Source of the DNA: JALOLV01 sp046295175
GTDB taxonomy: Bacteria; Bacteroidota; Bacteroidia; Cytophagales; Spirosomataceae
Assembly: GCA_046295175.1 (NCBI GenBank)
Contig: JBKBNY010000007.1
Coordinates: forward strand, 124,001-188,000
Length of the DNA stretch: 64,000 nt
Reading direction: 5' to 3'
Shown: positions 32,398-41,106 of the stretch, in pieces
How positions within the stretch are numbered: position 1 is the stretch's first letter
Layout of the letters: each line of letters begins with the position of its first letter
Notes under the pieces: generated by a model
Told to the model about the DNA's origin: nothing
The model's input: the letters and a program-made list of their open reading frames with translations, nothing else
The model's database searches: none
Made by a program: the position numbers and the translations under genes

Positions 32398-33789
32398 ATG
32401 GCACAATACGATGTAATTATCATCGGTAGTGGGCCGGGAGGCTACGTAACAGCCATCCGTGCTTCGCAACTCGGCATGAAAACTGCCATTATCGAGAAAG
32501 AAAATTTAGGTGGAATCTGCCTCAATTGGGGGTGTATTCCGACCAAAGCCCTCTTAAAATCGGCACAAGTATTTGAATATATCAAGCATGCAAAAGATTA
32601 CGGTATCGAAGTATCTGATGCAAGTGCAAACTTCGAGGCTGTTATCAAGCGTAGCCGTGGCGTAGCCGAAGGCATGAGCAAAGGTGTACAGTTTTTGATG
32701 AAGAAAAATAAAATCGACGTAATCAACGGCTACGGAAAAGTTAAAGCAGGTAAGAAAGTAGAAGTAACCGATGCCGATGGCAAAAAGACCGATTACGAAG
32801 GCAAGTACATCATCATCGCTACGGGTGCAAGAGCAAGACAATTGCCTAATGTACCGATTGACGGACAGAAGGTCATCGAATACCGCAGAGCAATGTCTCT
32901 CGAAAAACAACCTGCGTCGATGGTTGTGATTGGTTCGGGTGCAATCGGTGTTGAGTTTGCTTATGTGTACGCTTCGATGGGTACAAAAGTTACGATTGTT
33001 GAGTTTATGCCAAATATTGTTCCGGTCGAAGACGAAGACATCTCAAAAGAATTGGCAAAACAATACAAGAAAATGGGTATCGAAATCTACACCAACTCAA
33101 GCGTAGAAAAAGTAGATACAAGCGGAGCGGGTTGTGTTTCGACCGTAAAAACACCAACTGGCGAAATCACGATTGAGTCAGACATCGTTCTTTCGGCGGC
33201 GGGCGTGGCAACCAATATCGAGAACATCGGTCTTGAAGACGTAGGTATCGCAACCGATAGAGGTAAAGTATTGGTAAACCAGTGGTACGAAACAAATATT
33301 CCGGGTTATTATGCCATCGGCGATATTACACCAGGGCCTGCTTTGGCTCACGTGGCATCGGCTGAGGGTATCATTTGCGTTGAGAAAATCGCAGGACACC
33401 ACCCACAACCGCTCGATTACAAGAATATCCCAGGCTGTACTTACTGCTCACCAGAAATTGCGTCGGTTGGTATGACCGAAAAAGCTGCCAAAGAAGCAGG
33501 CTACGAAATCAAAGTGGGTAAATTCCCATTCTCGGCTTCGGGCAAGGCAAAAGCTGGTGGAGTACCCGAAGGTTTTGTAAAAGTTATTTTTGATGCCAAA
33601 TACGGCGAGTGGTTAGGCTGCCACATGATTGGGGCCAACGTTACCGAAATGATTGCCGAAGCCGTTGTAGCTCGTAAACTCGAAACTACTGGAATGGAAA
33701 TCATCAAGTCGGTACACCCACACCCAACGATGTCGGAAGCCATCATGGAAGCCGCAGCCGCAGCTTACGGCGAAGTGATACACTTATAA
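32398..33789 (+). CDS. lpdA: Dihydrolipoyl dehydrogenase (E3)
   Basis: A 463-residue flavoprotein disulfide reductase, the E3 component that reoxidises lipoyl groups of 2-oxoacid dehydrogenase complexes with NAD+. It shows the FAD-binding IIIGSGPGGYVTAIRASQLG, the redox disulfide in GGICLNWGCIPTKALL, the NAD site VVIGSGAIGVEFAYVYASMG, a second FAD contact YYAIGDITPGPALAHVAS and the interface active-site VHPHPTMSEAIMEAA. The ATG at 32398 (MAQYDVIIIGSGPG) is chosen over an in-frame codon 48 bases upstream. The fused E1 at 43482 could use this E3; no E2 gene lies in the window. Confidence 0.97.
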   Translation: MAQYDVIIIGSGPGGYVTAIRASQLGMKTAIIEKENLGGICLNWGCIPTKALLKSAQVFEYIKHAKDYGIEVSDASANFEAVIKRSRGVAEGMSKGVQFLMKKNKIDVINGYGKVKAGKKVEVTDADGKKTDYEGKYIIIATGARARQLPNVPIDGQKVIEYRRAMSLEKQPASMVVIGSGAIGVEFAYVYASMGTKVTIVEFMPNIVPVEDEDISKELAKQYKKMGIEIYTNSSVEKVDTSGAGCVSTVKTPTGEITIESDIVLSAAGVATNIENIGLEDVGIATDRGKVLVNQWYETNIPGYYAIGDITPGPALAHVASAEGIICVEKIAGHHPQPLDYKNIPGCTYCSPEIASVGMTEKAAKEAGYEIKVGKFPFSASGKAKAGGVPEGFVKVIFDAKYGEWLGCHMIGANVTEMIAEAVVARKLETTGMEIIKSVHPHPTMSEAIMEAAAAAYGEVIHL

Positions 33790-33794
33790 TCCTG

Positions 33795-33876
33795 ACCTCA
33801 CCCTGCCCTCTCCTCAGAGGAGAGGGTTTTGTATTTATTTCCCTTCTCCTTCAAGGAGAAGGGTTAGGGATGAGGT
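33795..33876. repeat. BIME-like pair of REP palindromes (B and C)
   Basis: Two palindromes in opposite orientation: acctcaccctg plus ccctctcctc/gaggagaggg (33806-33826), then cccttctcctt/aaggagaaggg (33841-33863) plus ttagggatgaggt. Each has the same asymmetric head (acctca-ccct) pointing outwards, as in bacterial interspersed mosaic elements. Confidence 0.7.
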
Positions 33877-33906
33877 GAAACCCTACAATTCAAATCTCCA
33901 AATAAA

Positions 33907-34731
33907 GTGCTGTACTTAATTTTACGCCCCTACGTCCGAATCATCCTTCATTTTTTTGCTAAAAACTGGACATACACCAATATCCAGAATATCCCGAAGT
34001 CTGGCCCAGTTTTGTTGGCATCTACGCACCCAAATTCATTTTTCGATGCAATGTTTCTGGCGGTTACGCTCAAGCGTAGGATTTGGTCATTGGCTCGTGG
34101 AGATGCGTTTCGCAAAGACTGGGTAAAGCGTTTATTGTCGAGCCTTTATATGATGCCAGTGCATCGCCTATCGGAAGGAAAAGAACATTTGGGCGATAAC
34201 GACGATACATTCAATAAATGCTACGAGTTATTCCAAAAAAACGAAATGGTTTTGATTTTTTCGGAAGGATTATGCACCAATCAAACCGAGCTTTTACCGC
34301 TCAAAAAAGGCACGGCGAGATTAGCTCAGAGGGTTTGGCAAGATGGAATCGACCTAAAAGTTGTTCCGTTGGGATTGACGTACGATTCGTTTGATAAATT
34401 CGGAAAAAGAATCAATGCCAACGTCGGGCAAGTGATTCAGAAATCAGATTTTGATGAGGTATCGCAAAGCGGATTATTCTTAAAAAACTTCAATCAAAAA
34501 CTCGAAACACAGCTAAAATCGCTGATTTCGCATCAGTTTTCGGCAAGCACAAACTTTATTTATTATCTTGCTTATATTGTCAATTTCCCTGTTTATGCAC
34601 TCTGCACGGCAATTTCTCGAAAATTCACAAAAGGCACCGTTTTCTTTGATTCGATTGCTTTTGCGTTGATGATTTTTCTTTTGCCAGTTTATTGGGTAAT
34701 TTTAGCAGTGATTTTGTGTGTAATTTTCTAA
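33907..34731 (+). CDS. Lysophospholipid acyltransferase-like protein (PlsC fold)
   Basis: A 274-residue membrane-associated acyltransferase, expected to acylate a glycerophospholipid or related acceptor. The catalytic block is LLASTHPNSFFDAM, an H-x5-D version of the H-x4-D motif seen in some PlsC branches; later blocks are MMPVHRL and the substrate-site FSEGLCTNQTELLPLKKG. Two hydrophobic stretches lie at the C-terminus (FIYYLAYIVNFPVYALCTAI and FALMIFLLPVYWVILAVILC). It begins with GTG at 33907, just after the BIME-like element. DUF3291 follows 6 bases later. Confidence 0.85.
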   Translation: MLYLILRPYVRIILHFFAKNWTYTNIQNIPKSGPVLLASTHPNSFFDAMFLAVTLKRRIWSLARGDAFRKDWVKRLLSSLYMMPVHRLSEGKEHLGDNDDTFNKCYELFQKNEMVLIFSEGLCTNQTELLPLKKGTARLAQRVWQDGIDLKVVPLGLTYDSFDKFGKRINANVGQVIQKSDFDEVSQSGLFLKNFNQKLETQLKSLISHQFSASTNFIYYLAYIVNFPVYALCTAISRKFTKGTVFFDSIAFALMIFLLPVYWVILAVILCVIF

Positions 34732-34737
34732 AAACCT

Positions 34738-35187
34738 ATGACTTACCATCTTGCACAAGTAAACATTTCTACAATGCTCGGCCCGATTGATAGCGAAATT
34801 ATGGCGAGTTTTGTAGCACAATTAGACGAAATCAACGCCCTCGCCGAAGCTACCGAAGGCTTTGTTTGGCGACTCAAAGGAGAAGACAACAACGCAACCG
34901 CACTACGAGTATTCGACAACGACATGATAATCATCAATATGTCGGTTTGGGATTCGGCCGAGGCACTCAAAAACTACGTTTATAAATCGGCTCATACGAA
35001 TGTCTTTCGCGACCGCAACAAGTGGTTTGCCAAACATGAAGGAGCCCATTTGGCTATGTGGTGGATACCCGCTGGGCATATCCCGACCCCACAAGAAGCC
35101 AAAGAACGCCTCGCTCATATTGATAAAAATGGCGAAACCGAATACGCATTTACTTTTAAAAACTTATATTTACCGCCAACTTCTTAG
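34738..35187 (+). CDS. DUF3291 family protein
   Basis: A 149-residue soluble protein of the DUF3291 family (dimeric alpha-beta barrel-like fold). Recognised from YHLAQVNISTMLGPIDSEIM, GFVWRLKGEDNNATALRVFD, NMSVWDSAEALKNYVYKS, HTNVFRDRNKWF and AHLAMWWIPAGHIPTPQEA. Distant relatives are small monooxygenases and stress proteins, but no activity can be assigned. It sits between the acyltransferase and the histidine kinase with gaps of 6 and 8 bases, so all are likely one transcript. Confidence 0.88.
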   Translation: MTYHLAQVNISTMLGPIDSEIMASFVAQLDEINALAEATEGFVWRLKGEDNNATALRVFDNDMIIINMSVWDSAEALKNYVYKSAHTNVFRDRNKWFAKHEGAHLAMWWIPAGHIPTPQEAKERLAHIDKNGETEYAFTFKNLYLPPTS

Positions 35188-35195
35188 AATTCATC

Positions 35196-36380
35196 GTGAA
35201 AGGCAAAAGTATCGTAGTTAAATGTGCTTTTATCATCTTTTTTTTGAGCCAAAACCTATTGGCTCAAAAAGATACGATTGCTATTCCGACCCTCGAATTC
35301 ACCAATATCGAAATTGGTGGACATGACCAACCAAAGCCTTTTTTGCCCTTTTATGAGATTGGGTACGACGATAATGTCGTAGAAGCTCATTTTGCTCCGA
35401 AACCCAATATCCCCAATCTCCGATACAAATACCGTTTGGTGCAATTAGAATTCGACGAAGTAAAACCTTCTGATTGGATTTATACCACCAAACCTACACT
35501 CAAGTTTGATTCGCTCAAAGCAATCGTCATGAATACCGTTGAGGTCATGGCGATTACACCCAATAACAAAGAAAGCAAACCGATTTCGTTTCAGTTTAAG
35601 ATAAACCTACCGTGGTGGCGAACCTGGTGGTTTTGGGGTGCGTGTTTTATATCGTTGTTTGGGCTTTTTTATGGTCGTGAACGTTTCTTGAAGTTTTGGG
35701 CCGACGAAGAACAAAAACACTACAAACAAGTAACCGAACTCGAACTCCGAACCTTGCAGTTGCAGATGAATCCGCATTTCGTATTCAATGCACTCAATGC
35801 CGTTCAGAGTTTTATCATGACCCACGATAACGTTTCGGCCAATAATTATTTATCCAAATTTGCCCATCTGATTCGCCTTTTCTTAGATTCATCAAGAAGC
35901 AAATACATTTCGCTTTCGGATGAAATCAAGTTGCTGAGTCTTTACGTAGAAATGGAGCAGTTGCGTTTTGATGGCAAATTCGATTTTCAGCTTTTTGTAA
36001 GCCCCGATGTCAATCGTTTTGTCGAGATTCCGACCATGTTGCTCCAGCCTTTCGTCGAAAACGCCATCAATCATGGTTTGCGTTATCGCGAAGGCAAAGG
36101 AGTGCTAAAAATCAGCTTTTTCTACGAAGCCAAAAGCCTCGTTTGTGAAGTTGAAGACGATGGTGTAGGTCGAGAACGTTCGAGAGAGATTCAGGCAAAA
36201 TCAAGAAAAGGGTATAAATCGCAAGGGTTGAAGATTACCGAAGAACGCCTCAATACTTTTAATACCATCGGCGATGCCGATATTCAGTTTTCGATAGAAG
36301 ACAAAGTGCCGAATCCTGACAGAGACCCTGCAATTAATGTAGGTACGATTGTTCGGATTAAGTTTCCTAAAAACAATTAA
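35196..36380 (+). CDS. LytS-type sensor histidine kinase
   Basis: A 394-residue membrane histidine kinase of the His_kinase (PF06580) type. A signal peptide (ending LLAQ) is followed by a periplasmic part of about 120 residues resembling the last beta domain of Y_Y_Y sensors but without beta-propeller repeats, one transmembrane helix (WWFWGACFISLFGLFYG), and the kinase core: phospho-acceptor in LQMNPHFVFNALNAVQSFI, N-box LQPFVENAINHGL and G-box VEDDGVGRERS. It begins with GTG at 35196. The LytTR regulator follows after 37 bases and is its expected partner. Signal unknown. Confidence 0.93.
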   Translation: MKGKSIVVKCAFIIFFLSQNLLAQKDTIAIPTLEFTNIEIGGHDQPKPFLPFYEIGYDDNVVEAHFAPKPNIPNLRYKYRLVQLEFDEVKPSDWIYTTKPTLKFDSLKAIVMNTVEVMAITPNNKESKPISFQFKINLPWWRTWWFWGACFISLFGLFYGRERFLKFWADEEQKHYKQVTELELRTLQLQMNPHFVFNALNAVQSFIMTHDNVSANNYLSKFAHLIRLFLDSSRSKYISLSDEIKLLSLYVEMEQLRFDGKFDFQLFVSPDVNRFVEIPTMLLQPFVENAINHGLRYREGKGVLKISFFYEAKSLVCEVEDDGVGRERSREIQAKSRKGYKSQGLKITEERLNTFNTIGDADIQFSIEDKVPNPDRDPAINVGTIVRIKFPKNN

Positions 36381-36417
36381 AGAATTTAGGCAGTTTTAAC
36401 AAAAACTGTTATAGACC

Positions 36418-37170
36418 ATGTATAAATGTATCATCGTAGATGACGAAATGCGGAGTGTAGAAACGCTCAAAAGCATTATTCAGCAGTATTGTGCGGCTGA
36501 TTTAACCGTGATTGGCACGGCTAATTCTATCAACGAAGCATACGGGTTAATCAACGAACTCGGCCCGGACGTTGTTTTTTTAGACATCGAAATGCCACAT
36601 GGTAGCGGTTTTGATTTACTCGAAAAATTCGCCAAGCCCGAATTTGAGGTCATCTTCACGACAGGTTTCGACCATTACGCTATCACGGCTATCAAGTTTA
36701 GTGCTTTAGATTATTTGTTGAAGCCCATCAATATCGAAGAATTGAAAGAGGCCATCCAAAAAGCCAAGACAAGACTTCAAGCCAAAAAGCCCGATAATAA
36801 TCTGCAATATTTGATTCAGAATCTCAAAAATCCGAGAGATAAATCAAACAAGATTCCGTTGCCAATTATCAACGGTTTTCAGTTTGTACCCATCAATACA
36901 ATCGTTTATTGCGAAGCCGACGAAGATTATACGCACGTATATCTATCTGATAATCAGAAACTTACGGTCACGAAGAGTATCAAAGATTTTGAAGATTTAT
37001 TGAATGAATACGACTTCTTCCGAATCCATCATTCATTCTTAATCAACCGAGCGTTTATCAAGAAATACATCAAAGGCGAAGGCGGAACCATCATGACCGA
37101 TTTGGGCTCTGAACTCCCCGTTTCTCGCCGTCGCAAAGCAGAATTTTTAGAATGGCTTAGTTCTTTCTGA
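36418..37170 (+). CDS. LytTR-family response regulator
   Basis: A 250-residue response regulator. The receiver domain (1-120) has the acidic pair DDE near the start, phospho-acceptor Asp56 in VVFLDIEMPHGSGFDLL, the conserved Thr in IFTTGFDHYA and Lys in YLLKPI. A LytTR DNA-binding domain follows (about 145-250: IVYCEADEDYTHVYL, FFRIHHSFLINRAFIKKYI, LPVSRRRKAEF). It acts with the kinase encoded just upstream. Targets are not evident. A 15-bp hairpin (37174-37220) closes the operon. Confidence 0.95.
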   Translation: MYKCIIVDDEMRSVETLKSIIQQYCAADLTVIGTANSINEAYGLINELGPDVVFLDIEMPHGSGFDLLEKFAKPEFEVIFTTGFDHYAITAIKFSALDYLLKPINIEELKEAIQKAKTRLQAKKPDNNLQYLIQNLKNPRDKSNKIPLPIINGFQFVPINTIVYCEADEDYTHVYLSDNQKLTVTKSIKDFEDLLNEYDFFRIHHSFLINRAFIKKYIKGEGGTIMTDLGSELPVSRRRKAEFLEWLSSF

Positions 37171-37173
37171 TAC

Positions 37174-37220
37174 AAATATGGCATAACTCATTATCGGTGA
37201 TGACAAGTTATGCCATATTT
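37174..37220. terminator. Convergent hairpin terminator
   Basis: Perfect 15-bp arms (aaatatggcataact and its complement) around a 17-base loop, between the convergent regulator and peptidase genes. Confidence 0.7.
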
Positions 37221-37248
37221 ATCTATAGTAAAAGTACCCAATCAAAGA

Positions 37249-38889
37249 TTATTTCTCAAAGAAATCGCCCTTTTTCCAAGTAGGTTTTTCGGGTGTTTGG
37301 ACGACCAAATAGCCAATCAAGAAATTGAGCTGCGAATACTTCTTACCCGCCGACCACACAAAAGTTCCGTTCTCAAAACCATCGGCTGGTTTATGGTAAG
37401 TTGCTTCACGCCATTTTTTTACTTTTTCGACCAAATTTACATTCGGCACGTAGGTTTTATTACCATATTTTACGTGTAGAGCCGGAATCCCCGCCTTTAC
37501 GAAACTATATTGGTCGCTTCGTACAAAACGCCCTTCATTTGGTTCGGGGTCGGGTTCTACCTCTAAATTTAACGCATTTGCAGCCTTTGCAACCACCCCC
37601 GAAAGGCTACTGTGTTCGGCACCCAAGGCCGTTATCGACTCCAAAGGAGCAATTATCGTTGGCATATCGCTGTTTACATCGGCTACGATAGCTTCTCTCG
37701 GTACAGTAGGATTATTGGCAAAATAAGCCGAACCTAAAAGCCCCATTTCTTCGGCCGTAACGAGCGTAATCAACACCGAACGCTTGAGAGTCTTTTGCAT
37801 TTTTTTGTACATACGTGCAATCTCTAAAGCACACGCCACTCCCGAAGCGTTATCGTGGGCTCCGTTATAAATCGAATCTCCGTTTACGGCTCTGCCCACA
37901 CCCACGTGGTCGAGGTGAGCCGAATGCACCACGTATTCGTTTTTGAGTTGTGGGTCGTTGCCCTCAATCTTACCCACAACATTGTAGCTTACAATATCTT
38001 CGTGTTTGGTTTCGTATTTGGTCTCAATCTTCGATTTCAGATTAGTACTTACGTATTCGCCACGCTCTACTTTTTGCCAAACCGATTCTAAATCCATGCC
38101 TTCTGCTTTCATCAAATCTTTGAGTGTACCAACCGTAATTGCCCCAGCCAAAGGTAAGCCTCGGTGCGAAATCGACCCTACGATTTTACCATCGCCATTC
38201 ATCGAAGCCGTTTGTCCATTAGTTGTTAGACCCGTTGCTTGAGCCTTAAACTGAACATTATTGGCCGTGTAGGTACAAGTCAAGATTCCGACCGCACCGT
38301 TTTTCATGGCGTATTCTTGGGTCGTAGCTGGGTAATTGAGGTGCAATTTTACATTTGCGGGTAGGTTATCGGGTACTTTTTTGAGTACTACTACGATTTT
38401 GCCTTTCACGTCTAAATCTTTGTAATCGTTGAATCCGAACGCTGGGCGGTCGAATCCTGCACCAACAAAAACCAACGGAGCCGATAGATTTATTGAGGGT
38501 TTTTCGGGATGCGGATAAATCAAGAAATCTGTTCCGTAAACCAAATTTTTATCGCTACCATCGGGCAACTTTATCGCCAACGACATATTATCTTTATTCA
38601 GAATCGACTTCCGCAAAACCACTTTTTGTACAAATCCGCCGTTTTCGCCAGCAGGTTTCAATCCGATAGATTTGTATTCGCCAACAACATAATCTACTGC
38701 CATTTGGTAACCTTCTTTGCCCGGTAGGCGTCCTCTGAGTTTATCGTCGGCTAAATATTTTACGTGGGCTCTGATTCGGTTTGAATCTATTTGGTCGATT
38801 GCTTTCAGTAATTTTTTATTGATGATGTCTTGCGAAAAACTACAATACGAGACCGCCAGACACAACAGCGTAGGTTTTAAGAAACTCAT
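37249..38889 (-). CDS. M28 family metallopeptidase with PA domain
   Basis: A 546-residue secreted zinc aminopeptidase. After a signal peptide (LLCLAVSYCSFSQ) the M28 core is split by a PA domain (about 110-260, with YPATTQEYAMKNGAVGILT). Zinc ligands and catalytic residues appear in VVHSAHLDHVGVG, YNGAHDNASGVACALEIA, LVTAEEMGLLGSAYF, VADVNSDMP and LHVKYGNKTYV. Such enzymes trim peptides in the periplasm or outside the cell. Single gene, convergent with the LytTR operon. Confidence 0.93.
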   Translation of the reverse strand: MSFLKPTLLCLAVSYCSFSQDIINKKLLKAIDQIDSNRIRAHVKYLADDKLRGRLPGKEGYQMAVDYVVGEYKSIGLKPAGENGGFVQKVVLRKSILNKDNMSLAIKLPDGSDKNLVYGTDFLIYPHPEKPSINLSAPLVFVGAGFDRPAFGFNDYKDLDVKGKIVVVLKKVPDNLPANVKLHLNYPATTQEYAMKNGAVGILTCTYTANNVQFKAQATGLTTNGQTASMNGDGKIVGSISHRGLPLAGAITVGTLKDLMKAEGMDLESVWQKVERGEYVSTNLKSKIETKYETKHEDIVSYNVVGKIEGNDPQLKNEYVVHSAHLDHVGVGRAVNGDSIYNGAHDNASGVACALEIARMYKKMQKTLKRSVLITLVTAEEMGLLGSAYFANNPTVPREAIVADVNSDMPTIIAPLESITALGAEHSSLSGVVAKAANALNLEVEPDPEPNEGRFVRSDQYSFVKAGIPALHVKYGNKTYVPNVNLVEKVKKWREATYHKPADGFENGTFVWSAGKKYSQLNFLIGYLVVQTPEKPTWKKGDFFEK

Positions 38890-38916
38890 GGTTGATGATT
38901 GTTAGAATTTTTGACA

Positions 38917-38924
38917 TAAAGATA
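38917..38924 (-). promoter_or_regulatory. Weak -7-like box for M28 peptidase
   Basis: The minus strand reads TATCTTTA, one mismatch from TAnnTTTG, 28 bases before the start codon; the same variant and spacing as at 23392. Confidence 0.3.
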
Positions 38925-39123
38925 CTGCATCGTCAACTAAATTTTAGTATTCACAGAATTATTAGAATGATTTATGGTGATTTTTAGATAATTCGATAAA
39001 TAATTGCGACTAAAAGCAAACTTCAAAGTATCTTGCAAATCATTTTTTTGGAAGATTCTTAACAAATACCAAATTTTTCTTATCATTGTTCTATAAAACT
39101 AAGCGAACCCAAACCAAACAGTT

Positions 39124-40986
39124 ATGGCTACGAATAAACTAAAGAAAGAATCTGAGGAGACGATAAAGATTGAACCAAGAGCAGGTAAAAAAGCTCTTTT
39201 GATGGAGATTGCGTGGGAGGTCTGCAACCAAGTAGGTGGAATTTATACCGTTATCCGTTCTAAGGTACCTGCGATGGTCGAAGAATGGGGAGACGATTAC
39301 TGCCTAATTGGGCCGTATTTTCCGAACACCGCAATGGTAGAGTTTGAACCCGTAGCCGATTTAGACGATTCACCATTCGGGAAAGTTGTGAAACAAATGC
39401 GAGAAGCAGGCTACGATGCCTACTACGGACGCTGGCTTGTTACTGGCAAGCCTCGCATTGTGTTGCTCGACTTCAAGGCACTTGTTAGCAAAGCCAACGA
39501 TTTCAAGTTTAACCTTTGGCAAAAACACCAAATCTCGACAATCAATGCCGAGCCACTCGTTGACCAAGTGATTGCACTCGGTGAGATGATTCGAGTATTT
39601 TTGACTCAGTTTGGCGAAGATTATGGTTCAAAATACGATGCCATTGCTCATTTTCATGAATGGATGGTAGCTACCGCTTTGATTGATATTCGCCAACAAA
39701 ATGTGCCTATTGCTACCGTTTTCACGACTCACGCTACAATGCTTGGGCGTTATATTGCGGGCAACGAAGCCGATTTCTACGAGAAACTCCCGACTTACGA
39801 CTGGGCAGTTGAGGCAAAGCATTACGGTATTGAGGCTCAGGCTACAATCGAGCGTTTGGCTGGCCAAAAGTGCCATGTTCTGACAACCGTCAGCGATGTC
39901 ACAGCCAAAGAATGTGAGGTTTTCTTTGGCCGTGGTTGTGATTTGATTTTACCGAATGGTTTGAACGTAACTCGCTTTGCGGCAACGCACGAGTTCCAGA
40001 ATCTCCACCTCAAGTACAAAGAGAAAATCCATCAGTTTGTGATGGGGCATTTCTTCCAAAGTTACTCTTTCGATTTAGACAATACGCTCTATTTCTTTAC
40101 TTCGGGACGGTACGAGTTTCGTAATAAAGGCTATGACCTCACGCTCGAAGCCCTCAAACGACTCAATTTTAAAATCGTTCAGGCGGGTTTAGACACCACC
40201 GTCGTGATGTTTATCATTACCAAAAACCCTGTTTACTCGCTCGACCCCGAAGTTTTACATTCGAGAGCCGTCATGGAGGAAATCCGTGAGACTTGCGAAT
40301 CTATCGAAAAACAAATCGGTGAGCATTTATTCCATGCCTCGGCCGCCAACGACGACCCAAATCTACCCGACCTCAACGAGTTTGTAGATGAATACTGGCG
40401 TTTGCGTTTGCGTCGTACGATTCAGACCTGGAAAACCAAAAAACTGCCGCATACTGTAACTCACTTGCTCAAACAAGAAGACGACATCACGGCATTTTTT
40501 AAGCGTACCAATTTGATGAATCACCAACAAGACCGTGTAAAATTTGTCTATCACCCAGATTTTATCTCGCCAACAAACCCACTTTTCGGAATGGAATACG
40601 GTCAGTTTGTGAGAGGTTGTAACTTGGGGATTTTCCCGAGTTCGTACGAGCCGTGGGGATACACACCTCTTGAGTGCGTTGTACGCGGGATTCCGACCGT
40701 AACGAGCGACCTCTCGGGCTTTGGAGATTTCATGATGCAGCTCATGAAAGACCACGAAAATGTGGGTGTTTATGTGAGCCATCGCAAGAAAAAATCGTTT
40801 GATAAAGCCGCCGATGAACTCGCCGATATGTTATTCAAATTTGTAACTATGAGTCGCCGCGAACGCATTACGCTTCGTAACAAAGTAGAAAATATATCTG
40901 ACGTATTCGATTGGAGCAACCTCCGCTCTTACTACGACACAGCCCACGACTTAGCTCTAAAACGCAAAGGCGTTTTGAGAGTGTAG
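39124..40986 (+). CDS. GT3-family glycogen synthase
   Basis: A 620-residue glycogen synthase of glycosyltransferase family 3, the eukaryote-like UDP-glucose type rather than the usual bacterial GT5 GlgA. It shows LLMEIAWEVCNQVGGIYTVI near the N-terminus, HFHEWMVATALIDIR, TTHATMLGRYIAGN, the loop ILPNGLNVTRF, YFFTSGRYEFRNKGYDL, and the C-terminal catalytic block GIFPSSYEPWGYTPLECVVRG (split here: GIFPSSYEPWG, YTPLECVVRG), with SDLSGFGDFM after it. The N-terminal 20 residues are charged and not conserved. Cytoplasmic. Single gene with a terminator-like hairpin at 41009-41039. Confidence 0.94.
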   Translation: MATNKLKKESEETIKIEPRAGKKALLMEIAWEVCNQVGGIYTVIRSKVPAMVEEWGDDYCLIGPYFPNTAMVEFEPVADLDDSPFGKVVKQMREAGYDAYYGRWLVTGKPRIVLLDFKALVSKANDFKFNLWQKHQISTINAEPLVDQVIALGEMIRVFLTQFGEDYGSKYDAIAHFHEWMVATALIDIRQQNVPIATVFTTHATMLGRYIAGNEADFYEKLPTYDWAVEAKHYGIEAQATIERLAGQKCHVLTTVSDVTAKECEVFFGRGCDLILPNGLNVTRFAATHEFQNLHLKYKEKIHQFVMGHFFQSYSFDLDNTLYFFTSGRYEFRNKGYDLTLEALKRLNFKIVQAGLDTTVVMFIITKNPVYSLDPEVLHSRAVMEEIRETCESIEKQIGEHLFHASAANDDPNLPDLNEFVDEYWRLRLRRTIQTWKTKKLPHTVTHLLKQEDDITAFFKRTNLMNHQQDRVKFVYHPDFISPTNPLFGMEYGQFVRGCNLGIFPSSYEPWGYTPLECVVRGIPTVTSDLSGFGDFMMQLMKDHENVGVYVSHRKKKSFDKAADELADMLFKFVTMSRRERITLRNKVENISDVFDWSNLRSYYDTAHDLALKRKGVLRV

Positions 40987-41008
40987 TCCCAAAAGCTGTC
41001 TATTATTC

Positions 41009-41039
41009 AAGCCCAATCCCACAAGGAGAGGGCTTTTTA
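41009..41039 (+). terminator. Terminator after glycogen synthase
   Basis: aagccc pairs with gggctt, followed by tttatt. The loop (aatcccacaaggaga) looks like a degenerate relative of the REP-like palindromes. Confidence 0.65.
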
Positions 41040-41106
41040 TTGATTATTCTGGATATAGATTCAGAAATTAAACTTCAAAAATTTCTAACCATTTATACTA
41101 TTCAAC

